DNA of 21,979 bases, from assembly GCA_965649105.1 (NCBI GenBank), contig CBFGJP010000043.1, positions 1 through 21,979 on the forward strand, given 5' to 3'. Under the pieces are notes generated by a model. The model did no database searches. It was not told the DNA's origin and saw only the letters and a program-made list of their open reading frames with translations. This DNA comes from JAOAFX01 sp965649105. GTDB taxonomy: Bacteria; Hydrothermota; Tepidihabitantia; SM23-42; JAOAFX01. The translations under genes were made by a program, and so were the position numbers. The number at the start of each line of letters is the position of its first letter. Positions within the stretch are counted from its first letter, which is position 1. Shown piece by piece: positions 7,330-15,121 of this stretch.

Positions 7330-8214
7330 ATGAAAATCGGTTATCCCTGCATAAATCTATCTATTGGTTGCATAGCAAATTCTACTTTTAGATTAAAGAA
7401 TTACTCAGAAAAAAATCTCATTGATAAAATAAATAATAATCTTGACTGTCTTAAGAAAATCCTTGAATTTAATGTCCAGCATAATCTATTATTTTTCAGA
7501 ATCAGTTCTGACCTTGTTCCATTTGCAAGCCACCCGATAAATAGGTTCAGGTGGCAATTTTATTTTAAAGACCGATTTGAAGAAATCGGCAAATATATAA
7601 AAAAACATAATTTCAGAATCTCAATGCATCCAGACCAGTTTGTCTTAATTAATTCACCCAATAAAGAAATAATTAAAAACAGCATTAAAGAACTTATCTA
7701 TCATTGTGAAATCCTTGATTTGATGGAACTGGATAAAACCGCAAAGGTGCAGATTCATATTGGTGGTGTTTATGATGATAAGAGAAAATCAATTGACCGG
7801 TTTATAACGAATTATCGTCAATTACCATCAATTATCAAAAATAGATTGGTGATTGAAAATGATGAGCGGTTATATTCGGTTAATGATTGTCTGTACATCT
7901 CTCAAGAAACTGGTATTCCAGTATTATTTGATTATTTCCATCACTCCTGTTTAAACAATGGTGAATCATATCTGGAAGCGTTAAAGACAGCAATGAAAAC
8001 CTGGCGGAAAAAAGATGGATTGTTAATGACCGACTACAGCACACAAAAAAGGGGTGCGCGGATAGGAACCCATACCCACCATATAAATATAAATGATTTT
8101 GAGAATTACATTAAATCAACCATTGAATTTGATTTTGATATTATGCTGGAAATAAAGGATAAAGAGAAAAGTGCCTTGAAGGCATTGAAGGTTGTTAATA
8201 AATGGAAAAAATGA
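7330..8214 (+). CDS. uvsE: UV damage endonuclease UvsE
   Basis: 294 residues with a TIM-barrel fold, close to the usual UvsE length. It nicks DNA 5' of cyclobutane dimers and 6-4 photoproducts, giving excision repair independent of UvrABC. Family motifs in order are: IGYPCINLSIGC at the N-terminus, FFRISSDLVPFASHP, RISMHPDQFVLINSP, QIHIGGVYDDK, RLVIENDE, FDYFHHSCLNNG and GTHTHHI. These supply the His, Asp and Glu residues of the metal site. It has no SD; the start follows a -10 box by six bases, suggesting a leaderless mRNA. A family 4 uracil-DNA glycosylase lies 101 bp upstream but has its own transcription unit. Confidence 0.95.
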   Translation: MKIGYPCINLSIGCIANSTFRLKNYSEKNLIDKINNNLDCLKKILEFNVQHNLLFFRISSDLVPFASHPINRFRWQFYFKDRFEEIGKYIKKHNFRISMHPDQFVLINSPNKEIIKNSIKELIYHCEILDLMELDKTAKVQIHIGGVYDDKRKSIDRFITNYRQLPSIIKNRLVIENDERLYSVNDCLYISQETGIPVLFDYFHHSCLNNGESYLEALKTAMKTWRKKDGLLMTDYSTQKRGARIGTHTHHININDFENYIKSTIEFDFDIMLEIKDKEKSALKALKVVNKWKK

Positions 8215-8217
8215 GCC

Positions 8218-8245
8218 TTGAAATTTTATAAATTTTATATATATT
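8218..8245 (+). promoter_or_regulatory. Candidate promoter of the seven-repeat protein gene
   Basis: TTGAAA (8218-8223), a 16-bp spacer and TATATT (8240-8245). The predicted start near 8252 is just ahead of the SD AAAGGAG (8252-8258). The region is very AT-rich, so chance matches are possible. Confidence 0.45.
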
Positions 8246-8262
8246 ATAGCGAAAGGAGAAAT

Positions 8263-9606
8263 ATGTGCTTGAGCCTAGGACTTTTTGTTAATCTTATTAT
8301 AAATGCTAACTTTGTAATATGTGATTATACCGCTAACCAACATTCACCCTGCGCGGTTTACGGAAATAATCAGTTTTATGTATTCTGGAGTGATTTGCGA
8401 TATTATAGTTCATCAGGTTTATATGCATTGTATGGTGCAAGAGTTACAAACAGCGGAAGCGTGCTTGACCCTAATGGTAAGTTACTTTTTAATCGTCAGG
8501 CTGCATATCCACCGCGGGTTGCATATGACGGTGTCAATTTTTTGGTTGCTTTGAGAGACAGTTGTTGAAGTGTCGGCAATATTGTCGGGGTGCGTGTCAC
8601 CTCTACCTGTGATTCAATTAATTCATTTTTCATCTCTAATGCCCCTGGTGTTCAGCAGTCTCCAGATATCTGTTTCGGCAGTGGATACTATTTTGCTGTA
8701 TGGGTTGATAGCCGTAATAGCTATAACGAAATATATGGTGCCCGAATTTCAACCGCCGGAAGCGTAATTGACCCCAATGGAATTCAAATTGGAACCGGTA
8801 CACAGCCTTATTTTTATTATCCATCAGTTGTTTATAACGGGACCAATTATTTTGTTGTATGGTCGTGCCCTTCTTTTACACCTTACAAAATAATGGGACG
8901 ATTTGTAAATCCGAATGGGTCTTACGGAAGTAATATTATTGATGTCTTGACTTTGTCTCAGTCTGCCTATATAACACGAATTGCCTGGAGTGGAATAAAT
9001 TATCTTTTGTGCTGGATCGAATATCAACCGGTTGGTTATACTTACACAATTAAAGGATGTATACTATCAGCGAGTGGAAATCCGTTAGGTTCACCATTCA
9101 CTATAGCAGATACAGTAGACTATAGTTCACTCGCAGTCAAATATTCGGGAGTAAACTATCTTGTTACTTTCTCAAAGATAGTAGGTTCTTATAACCAAAT
9201 ATGCGGTCGCTTCTACAGCACTACGGGAACTCCGCTTGGACCTTATTTTAATATCTCCAACATAAATTATAATTGCTATAACTGCGATCATGATCTCGGA
9301 GCGAATAATAAATTTCTAACAGTCTGGCAGGAATATAGAACTGACTATGATATATATGGAAACCTTGATGTAAGTGTAGGGATAGAAGAAGATGAACAAA
9401 AAGGAAAGGGAATCTTGATAAAGTCATTCATTGTGAGCAATGCGTTTAGAATTGATAGTTCGGTTTCTGGGGCAATTTATGACCCTGCCGGGAAATTCTT
9501 GGGAAGACTAAAGAATGGATATTTTGATTTTAGTAATTATAGTAGTGGTGTTTATCTATTGATTGTTGAAGATGGTTACCTTTATAAAATAATCAAAGTC
9601 AAATAA
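8263..9606 (+). pseudogene. Secreted seven-repeat (beta-propeller-like) protein interrupted by TGA
   Basis: One frame runs from ATG 8263 (SD AAAGGAG just upstream) to TAA 9604-9606 with a single in-frame TGA at 8566-8568 (codon 102). The N-terminus is hydrophobic (MCLSLGLFVNLIINANFVIC), a likely signal peptide. Reading through the TGA gives seven repeats of about 50 residues with the pattern V-x-Y-x-G-x-N-Y-(F/L)-V-x-W ... IYGARV ... G-x-V-x-DPNG. The stop lies inside repeat 2. Seven such repeats suggest a seven-bladed beta-propeller. The last 60 residues end in SSGVYLLIVEDGYLYKIIKVK, like a T9SS type A sorting tail. A paralogue lies at 19370-20917. The 101-codon product made up to the TGA would be non-functional, so a pseudogene is the simplest reading; recoding is discussed in the findings. 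Confidence 0.75.
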
Positions 9607-9614
9607 ACTAATAA

Positions 9615-9637
9615 AAGCAAGAATTGCTTGAATTTTT
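9615..9637 (+). terminator. Weak intrinsic terminator
   Basis: Stem AAGCAA / TTGCTT with a GAA loop, then GAATTTTT. It lies 8 bp after the stop at 9606. The stem is short and AT-rich and overlaps the -35 box of the next promoter. Confidence 0.35.
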
Positions 9638-9655
9638 CAGCAATCTAAGTATAAT
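9628..9655 (+). promoter_or_regulatory. Promoter of the enoyl-CoA hydratase gene, probably leaderless
   Basis: TTGAAT (9628-9633), a 16-bp spacer and TATAAT (9650-9655). ATG 9662 follows after six bases with no SD. The sequence AGTATAATTGC, three further bases, then ATG is shared exactly with the uvsE promoter. Confidence 0.6.
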
Positions 9656-9661
9656 TGCTGT

Positions 9662-10450
9662 ATGAACAGCAAAGGGTTTGAGACACTAATCTTTAAGATT
9701 CAGAATGGTTGTGGTAATGTTGTATTGAATCGTCCTGATGTCCACAATGCCTTTAATGACAAAATGATAGAAGAATTGAACGCGGTTTTTGATGAGATTG
9801 AAAAAGACCAATCAATAAGGGTGGTGATACTCTCCGGTGAAGGTAATTCCTTCTGTGCAGGCGCTGATCTAAACTGGATGCGAAGGGTAAAGGATTATTC
9901 CTATGAGGAAAACCTGAAAGAATCCCTTGCCCTTTCTGATATGCTCTATAAAATTTATTCGTGTTCAAAGCCGACAATCGCCAAGGTTCAGGGTTATGCA
10001 ATCGGTGGTGGAACCGGGCTTGTTGCGGTCTGCGATATTGCCATCGCCTCAACCGATGCAAAATTTAGTTTTAGCGAAGTAAAATTAGGTTTAATCCCTG
10101 CCTGCATCTCTCCTTATGTTGTAAAAAAGTGTGGAGAAGGGAGGTGTCGGGAATTCTTTCTTACGGGAGAGCGGATGTCGGCCGAGAAGGCACTCAATGC
10201 TGGGCTTGTAAATATCATCGTCCCGCCCGATTGTCTTGACAAGGCAGTTGATGGGCTTGTGAATCAATTGCTCTCAAGTGGACCCGAGGCGATAAAGAAA
10301 TGCAAGGAACTTTTGCGCACGGTGCCCCAGATGTCGGTTGATGAATTCAAAAGATATACCGCAGAAGTGATTGCTCAGATGAGAATTTCTGAAGAGGCAC
10401 AGGAAGGAATGTCCGCATTTTTGGAAAAGAGAAAGCCAAGATGGACGTAG
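9662..10450 (+). CDS. Enoyl-CoA hydratase family, LiuC-like (methylglutaconyl-CoA hydratase)
   Basis: 262 residues, a full-length crotonase-fold enzyme. The first oxyanion-hole segment is FCAGADLNWMR (64-74) and the second is YAIGGGTGLVAVCD (112-125). The conserved acid E139 lies in SFSEVKLGLIPACISPYVV. The first crotonase glutamate (E144 in the rat enzyme) is replaced by G119; from memory this GGG-x-GL variant with LIPA-ISPYV is characteristic of LiuC-type methylglutaconyl-CoA hydratases of leucine/isovalerate degradation. A biotin carboxylase and a biotin carrier follow, which fits methylcrotonyl-CoA carboxylase supplying the substrate. A more general acyl-CoA hydratase is the alternative. 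It is probably translated from a leaderless mRNA. Confidence 0.85.
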   Translation: MNSKGFETLIFKIQNGCGNVVLNRPDVHNAFNDKMIEELNAVFDEIEKDQSIRVVILSGEGNSFCAGADLNWMRRVKDYSYEENLKESLALSDMLYKIYSCSKPTIAKVQGYAIGGGTGLVAVCDIAIASTDAKFSFSEVKLGLIPACISPYVVKKCGEGRCREFFLTGERMSAEKALNAGLVNIIVPPDCLDKAVDGLVNQLLSSGPEAIKKCKELLRTVPQMSVDEFKRYTAEVIAQMRISEEAQEGMSAFLEKRKPRWT

Positions 10451-10549
10451 GAATTATAACGATGCGAAAACTTTTTACATCAGTAACGTCCTGTTTTAAC
10501 TGGACGGCACAGAATCGACCATCTAAAGATGGAGACTACAGAAAATTTT

Positions 10550-12046
10550 ATGTTTAAGAAAATTCTAATTGCCAACCGCGGAGAGATTGCAATAAGGGTT
10601 GCAAGGGCATGTAGAGAGATGGGGGTAAGGACCGTTGGTGTATATTCTACTGCTGATAGAGAATCATTACATCTCCATTATTGCGATGAGGCGATATGCA
10701 TTGGTGAGCCCGCACCGCTTGCAAGTTATCTGAATATTCCAGTAATTATTGAATCGGCAAAAAAGACCAGTGCCGAGGCGATCCATCCAGGATATGGATT
10801 TCTGGCAGAAAATCCTTCCTTTGCAAGGGCCTGCGAGGATAATGGTATTGTCTTCATCGGTCCATCATCAAAGGCACTTGCCCTCGTTGGGGACAAAGTT
10901 GCATCGCGAATTACCGCAAAGAAAATCAATGCACCAATTATCCCGGGAATGGAAATCTCTGGTGTTGATATGAATGACTATCTAAGAGTTGCAAAAGAGG
11001 TGAGGTATCCAGTTATTGTCAAGGCAGCACTCGGTGGTGGAGGAAAGGGGATGCATATTGCCCGCAGTGAAAAAGAATTGAAAGAAACTGTTGAATTGAG
11101 TCGGCGTGAGGCAAAGAGTACATTTGGTGATGAGAGTGTATACATAGAAAAATATATTGAGAAACCAAGACATATTGAGTTTCAGGTTTTAAGGGATAAA
11201 TATGGTAATGTAGTTCACCTGTGTGAAAGGGAATGTTCAATCCAGCGACGACATCAGAAGATAATTGAAGAGACTCCATCTACCGCATTAACCCCTCAAT
11301 TGCGTGAAGAGATGGGAGAGACCGCAAAGAGGATTATTACCGCTGCAGAGTATGTGAATGCGGGTACTGTAGAATTTCTTCTGGACCAGAACAAAAATTT
11401 CTATTTCCTTGAGGTGAATGCCCGGGTTCAGGTGGAACATCCGATAACCGAAATGGTTACCGGTTATGATATTGTTAAACGCCAGATAATGATATCTGCA
11501 GGTGAAAAACTTGATATTAAACAGGCGGATGTATTACAGCGTGGGCATGCAATTGAATCAAGAATCTATGCGGAAGACCCGGATAATAATTTTATGCCAT
11601 CGCCGGGAAAGATTCTGTTTGTGCAGGAACCACAAGGGCCCGGTGTCAGGGTTGATTCTGGAATCTATTCAGGCTGGAATGTTCCATCCCACTATGACCC
11701 GATTCTTTCCAAGTTGATTGTCTGGGCAGAAACCAGAGATGATTCAATCAACCGCACAATACAGGCTTTAAAAAATTATATAATTTTAGGGATTAAGACA
11801 AACATTCCATTTTTGAAAAGGATAATTGAAACGAAGCAATTTAGAAATGGTGAACTCCATACTCATTTTATAGATGATAATCTCCAAACCCTTCTGCCAA
11901 AATATGAAAAGATTGATATTGCCCTTATTGCTGCTGCTATACAGAGTTTAAACAGGAAACAGGTCCGTGTTTCTGAAACACACCATGCTGTTTCTGAGTC
12001 AAATCCCTGGTTGGAGATTGGAAGGTGGGAAATATGTTCTCTTTGA
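10550..12046 (+). CDS. Biotin carboxylase subunit of an acyl-CoA carboxylase
   Basis: About 498 residues. It carboxylates the biotin of a carrier protein using ATP and bicarbonate. ATG 10550 (MFKKILIANRGEIAIRVARA) is the canonical start for the family; an ATG at 10529 would add seven residues. Domains are the N-terminal biotin carboxylase fold (AEAIHPGYGFLAENPSFA), the ATP-grasp with the Gly-rich loop GGGGKGMHIA, the active-site segment FLEVNARVQVEHPITEMVTG, and the C-terminal domain (GHAIESRIYAEDP). It is about 50 residues longer than AccC of fatty-acid synthesis. The tail ends in NPWLEIGRWE, as in methylcrotonyl- or propionyl-CoA carboxylase alpha chains just before their carrier domain. 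The carrier is a separate downstream gene. No SD is visible. Confidence 0.92.
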   Translation: MFKKILIANRGEIAIRVARACREMGVRTVGVYSTADRESLHLHYCDEAICIGEPAPLASYLNIPVIIESAKKTSAEAIHPGYGFLAENPSFARACEDNGIVFIGPSSKALALVGDKVASRITAKKINAPIIPGMEISGVDMNDYLRVAKEVRYPVIVKAALGGGGKGMHIARSEKELKETVELSRREAKSTFGDESVYIEKYIEKPRHIEFQVLRDKYGNVVHLCERECSIQRRHQKIIEETPSTALTPQLREEMGETAKRIITAAEYVNAGTVEFLLDQNKNFYFLEVNARVQVEHPITEMVTGYDIVKRQIMISAGEKLDIKQADVLQRGHAIESRIYAEDPDNNFMPSPGKILFVQEPQGPGVRVDSGIYSGWNVPSHYDPILSKLIVWAETRDDSINRTIQALKNYIILGIKTNIPFLKRIIETKQFRNGELHTHFIDDNLQTLLPKYEKIDIALIAAAIQSLNRKQVRVSETHHAVSESNPWLEIGRWEICSL

Positions 12047-12128
12047 AATTCAAATCCCAGATTCCAAAACAATATCTGAATTTCCAAATTGTAGTAGCAG
12101 AATTTACTCTACAAAAAATTTTTAGATT

Positions 12129-12617
12129 ATGGAAATAAAACTTAAATTTCTTAATGAAATTTATGCAATTCAATTAGAAAAGGAAAAAGATGAATACAAA
12201 ATAGCCATTAATGGTAGGACATACGAAATTCGTGATTTTAGAAATACAATCAATGCTATACAGTTTAAAATAAATAATGAATCTTTCAATATTTTCTATG
12301 CGGAAGGGACAGATAAAAAATATGTAGCGATTGACGGAGAATATTATGTATTTGAAACCGAAAAATTAGAGAAAGTCAAAAGTGGAGCTGCTGCTACTGA
12401 AAAATCAAATGCGGTTGTGTCTCCAATGCCCGGCTTGCTGGTAAAAATTCCTGTGAAGATTGGAGATAAAGTTAATGCAGGCACAACATTGGCAATCGTT
12501 GAGGCGATGAAGATGCAGAATGAATTGCGGGCACCCAGAGATGGAGTCGTTAAAAAAATAAATTATAAAGAAGGTGAACAGATAGATGCCTTTGTACCGA
12601 TAGTTGAACTGGATTAG
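12129..12617 (+). CDS. Biotin carboxyl carrier protein of the acyl-CoA carboxylase
   Basis: 162 residues. The C-terminal biotinyl domain (about 93-162) contains VEAMKMQNEL with the biotin-accepting Lys at residue 128, and the mirrored SPMPGLLVKIPVKIGDKV hairpin. The N-terminal 85 residues are beta-rich and probably correspond to the subunit-bridging domain between carboxylase and carrier in single-chain methylcrotonyl/propionyl-CoA carboxylase alpha. The gene lies 82 bp after the carboxylase, so the two are halves of a split alpha chain. The carboxyltransferase (beta) subunit is not in the window. No SD is visible before ATG 12129. Confidence 0.92.
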   Translation: MEIKLKFLNEIYAIQLEKEKDEYKIAINGRTYEIRDFRNTINAIQFKINNESFNIFYAEGTDKKYVAIDGEYYVFETEKLEKVKSGAAATEKSNAVVSPMPGLLVKIPVKIGDKVNAGTTLAIVEAMKMQNELRAPRDGVVKKINYKEGEQIDAFVPIVELD

Positions 12618-12628
12618 GAAGGTGAATT

Positions 12629-13174
12629 ATGAAAAAAGAAGTTCCTATTTCAAAAGCAAATAGATTAATAAATTCGGGAAATGTTGTGCTTGTTACATCC
12701 CACTACAAAGATAAATCAAATATCATCACCGTTGCCTGGCACACGCCGGTCTCAATAAAACCACCGGCACTGGCAATCTCAGTGGGTAAAGAAAGATTTT
12801 CTCTTGAACTGATAAAAGAGTCTGGTGAATTTATTGTAAATATTCCAAACTGGGATTTATTGGAGCAGATGCTCTATTGTGGCACACACTCAGGCAGGGA
12901 TGTGGATAAATTTAAGGAGGCAAAACTCACGCCAGAAAAGGCAAGAAAACTAATAAAGACCCCGAAGATAAAAGAATGCATAGGTTCAATTGAATGTTCG
13001 GTAGTTGATTCAATAGAAATCGGCGACCATATCGTATTCTTTGGTGAGGTTTTATACGCCGAAGCCGAAGAAGATTTATTCAAGGATGGTGTCTGGGATA
13101 CTGAAAAGGCAGGACTTATCTATCATTGTGGTGGCACCTTCTTTATGAGATCTACAGGATACACGAAAGTTTAG
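12629..13174 (+). CDS. Flavin reductase-like / flavoredoxin family FMN-binding protein
   Basis: 181 residues with the split-barrel flavin-reductase fold. N-terminal ISKANRLINSGNVVLVTS, then NIITVAWHTPVSIKPPALAISVG and SLELIKESGEFIVNIP are the usual FMN-binding segments. YCGTHSGRDVDKF is the family's cofactor-contact motif, followed by GDHIVFFGEVLYA. Proteins of this type bind FMN and pass electrons between NAD(P)H or ferredoxin-type donors and acceptors; the partner here is not indicated. GGAAGGTG (12618-12625) is the SD, overlapping the end of the carrier gene's region 11 bp upstream, so it is likely the last gene of the acyl-CoA operon. Confidence 0.85.
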   Translation: MKKEVPISKANRLINSGNVVLVTSHYKDKSNIITVAWHTPVSIKPPALAISVGKERFSLELIKESGEFIVNIPNWDLLEQMLYCGTHSGRDVDKFKEAKLTPEKARKLIKTPKIKECIGSIECSVVDSIEIGDHIVFFGEVLYAEAEEDLFKDGVWDTEKAGLIYHCGGTFFMRSTGYTKV

Positions 13175-13176
13175 CG

Positions 13177-13192
13177 GTGCGATTTATCGCAC
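13177..13192 (+). terminator. Hairpin just after the flavin reductase gene
   Basis: Arms GTGCGA / TCGCAC around TTTA, three bases after the stop codon. Only weak T-richness follows, so terminator activity is uncertain; a dispersed stem-loop is the alternative. Confidence 0.35.
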
Positions 13193-13299
13193 AATTTGCC
13201 TTTATAAAAAATTAAAGACTTACACATTTTATTATCCTTTTTACAATAAATCTATTTAAGAAATCCAATTTGTAGTCAATTTAATATTGAAAAGTTTAT

Positions 13300-13327
13300 A
13301 ATTGTGCATATTTACATATGCACAATT
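13300..13327. repeat. Perfect 12-bp inverted repeat with GCACAATTG core (copy 2)
   Basis: AATTGTGCATAT (13300-13311), loop TTAC, ATATGCACAATT (13316-13327). The nonamer GCACAATTG is shared with inverted repeats at 4901-4924 and 17864-17901. Confidence 0.65.
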
Positions 13328-13379
13328 GTCTATATAAAGAATTTTTACTTGTGTAATGCATTTGAGTACCGGAAGTAGG

Positions 13380-13402
13380 GCAAGGCTTTAGCCTTGCTTT
13401 TT
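13380..13402 (+). terminator. Intrinsic terminator upstream of the PIF1 gene
   Basis: Perfect 7-bp GC-rich stem GCAAGGC / GCCTTGC with a TTTA loop, followed by five T residues and a further T-run. It lies 206 bp after the flavin reductase stop and just before the PIF1 promoter, so it insulates the two units. Confidence 0.7.
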
Positions 13403-13411
13403 AATTTTTTC

Positions 13412-13439
13412 TTGACATATATGTAGATATATGTATATT
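13412..13439 (+). promoter_or_regulatory. Promoter of the PIF1-WYL helicase gene, probably leaderless
   Basis: TTGACA (13412-13417), a 16-bp spacer and TATATT (13434-13439). ATG 13447 follows after seven bases with no SD. Confidence 0.7.
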
Positions 13440-13446
13440 GATTCAT

Positions 13447-15006
13447 ATGCTAAACATTATTAATATCGAACTCAACGAACAGTTTAAGAGGGCGCTGGAT
13501 TTGATGGAAAATACCAATAAGAATGTCTTTATTACTGGCAAGGCAGGGACAGGCAAGTCAACACTCTTGGAATATTTCCGCTATATTACCCATAAAAAGA
13601 TTGTTGTTTTGGCACCGACCGGTGTTGCCGCCCTCAATGTGCAGGGTGAGACAATCCATTCATTCTTTAGGTTCAAGCCCGATGTCACTATCCAAACCAT
13701 CAAAAAACTAAAACCAAAAGATGCCAAGACGTATAAAGAACTTGATGCCATCGTCATAGATGAGATTTCTATGGTACGTGCAGATTTGCTTGATTGTGTT
13801 GACCATTTTTTAAGGCTGAATGGAAGGGATGCATCTAAACCCTTTGGGGGCCTTCAGATGATTTTTATCGGTGATTTGTATCAATTACCTCCAGTTGTAA
13901 CATCAAAAGAAAAGAAAATCTTCAGCGAGCATTATGAAAGCGCCTATTTCTTTGACGCAAATGTCTTTAAGGATCTACCGATGGAGTTTATTGAGCTTGA
14001 AAAGGTCTATCGCCAGAAGGACGCAAATTTTATTGAGCTCTTAAATAAAATCAGGAATAATACAGTTACCGAAGAAGACATAAGGTTTTTAAATACTCGT
14101 GTCGGTGCACTGCTAAATAGGGGAGAAGGCGATTTTATTGTATATCTCACAACCCTTAATGAGATGGCATACCAGATTAATAACGAATATCTTGATAAGT
14201 TACCGGGTAAAACCTATCAGTGGACTGCTGATATTGAGGGCGAGTTTGATAAAAATTCTTTTCCGACTGATTATATTCTAACAATAAAACCCGGTGCCCA
14301 GGTGATGATGTTGAATAATGACCCAATAGGAAGATGGGTCAATGGCTCAATTGGCAGGGTTTTGAATGTCCGTTATAGTAGAAAGGAGGAGTGTGATACA
14401 ATAGCGGTTCAATTTCAGAATGGTAATAGGGAGTATGTTACACCCTTTATCTGGGAGATTTTCCATTTTTATTATGACGAGAAAACAAAGATGATTCAAT
14501 CCGAGACGATCGGAAGGTTTACCCAGTATCCACTAAAACTGGCCTGGGCAGTGACAATTCATAAGAGTCAGGGGAAGACATTTGACAAAGTAATAATTGA
14601 TGTTGGCAGGGGGACATTTGCCGGTGGACAGGTCTATGTAGCATTAAGCAGATGCACATCATTTGAAGGGATTAGTTTGGCAAAGCCAATCAAAAAGGGG
14701 CATATATTCACAGACCGAAAGATTGTCCAATTTTTAACAAATTTCCAATATAAATTATCGGAAAGGGAGGTTTCTCTTGAGAAAAAAATTGAGATAATAA
14801 AGAATGCAATTGCAAAAAGATGCCCACTGGAAATTGTCTATCTAAAACCCAATGATGAGAAGAGTAGGAGGATAATCCATCCCTATGAAGTTGGTGAATT
14901 TAATTTTCAAAATAAGAAATTTTTGGGCTTGAGGGCATATTGTGAAGAGAAAAGAGAAGAAAGGACATTCCGCATTGACCGAATTTTAGATTTGAAAATA
15001 TTGTGA
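13447..15006 (+). CDS. PIF1-like superfamily 1 DNA helicase with C-terminal WYL domain
   Basis: 519 residues from ATG 13447, chosen over TTG 13438 because the TTG overlaps the -10 box. Helicase motifs are GKAGTGKST (Walker A, 31-39), LAPTGVAAL, VIDEISMV (Walker B, 103-110), GDLYQLPPV (motif III), VYRQ (IV) and the C-terminal LAWAVTIHKSQGKTFDKV and YVALSRC motifs. PIF1 helicases unwind G-quadruplexes, R-loops and stalled forks 5' to 3'. The last 70 residues (PLEIVYLKPNDEKSRRIIHPYEV to RTFRIDRILDLKIL) form a WYL domain, a nucleic-acid- or ligand-sensing module. The same fusion is known in Thermotoga PIF1, where WYL acts as a single-stranded DNA binding accessory. Confidence 0.93.
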   Translation: MLNIINIELNEQFKRALDLMENTNKNVFITGKAGTGKSTLLEYFRYITHKKIVVLAPTGVAALNVQGETIHSFFRFKPDVTIQTIKKLKPKDAKTYKELDAIVIDEISMVRADLLDCVDHFLRLNGRDASKPFGGLQMIFIGDLYQLPPVVTSKEKKIFSEHYESAYFFDANVFKDLPMEFIELEKVYRQKDANFIELLNKIRNNTVTEEDIRFLNTRVGALLNRGEGDFIVYLTTLNEMAYQINNEYLDKLPGKTYQWTADIEGEFDKNSFPTDYILTIKPGAQVMMLNNDPIGRWVNGSIGRVLNVRYSRKEECDTIAVQFQNGNREYVTPFIWEIFHFYYDEKTKMIQSETIGRFTQYPLKLAWAVTIHKSQGKTFDKVIIDVGRGTFAGGQVYVALSRCTSFEGISLAKPIKKGHIFTDRKIVQFLTNFQYKLSEREVSLEKKIEIIKNAIAKRCPLEIVYLKPNDEKSRRIIHPYEVGEFNFQNKKFLGLRAYCEEKREERTFRIDRILDLKIL

Positions 15007-15075
15007 TGCGTTAATGTATGATATTTCTTAATATATATATCAGCCATTTATATTGGTAAAAGGTTATTATTATAC

Positions 15076-15105
15076 CCATTTCGCTTTTTCATAAAAGTGA
15101 AATGG
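15076..15105 (+). promoter_or_regulatory. Long leader hairpin before gene 15122
   Basis: Left arm CCATTTCGCTTTT (15076-15088), loop TCAT, right arm AAAAGTGAAATGG (15093-15105). All 13 positions pair if one G-U is allowed. It ends two bases before the SD AAGGAGG (15108-15114), so it could affect ribosome access, or terminate transcription on the opposite strand. Confidence 0.55.
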
Positions 15106-15121
15106 ATAAGGAGGAAAGATA

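Noticed and set aside
5325..8568. Genetic-code change (TAG or TGA read as sense)
   Set aside because: Intact genes in the window end normally with TAG, TGA and TAA, and the interruptions use all three stops, so recoding does not explain them.
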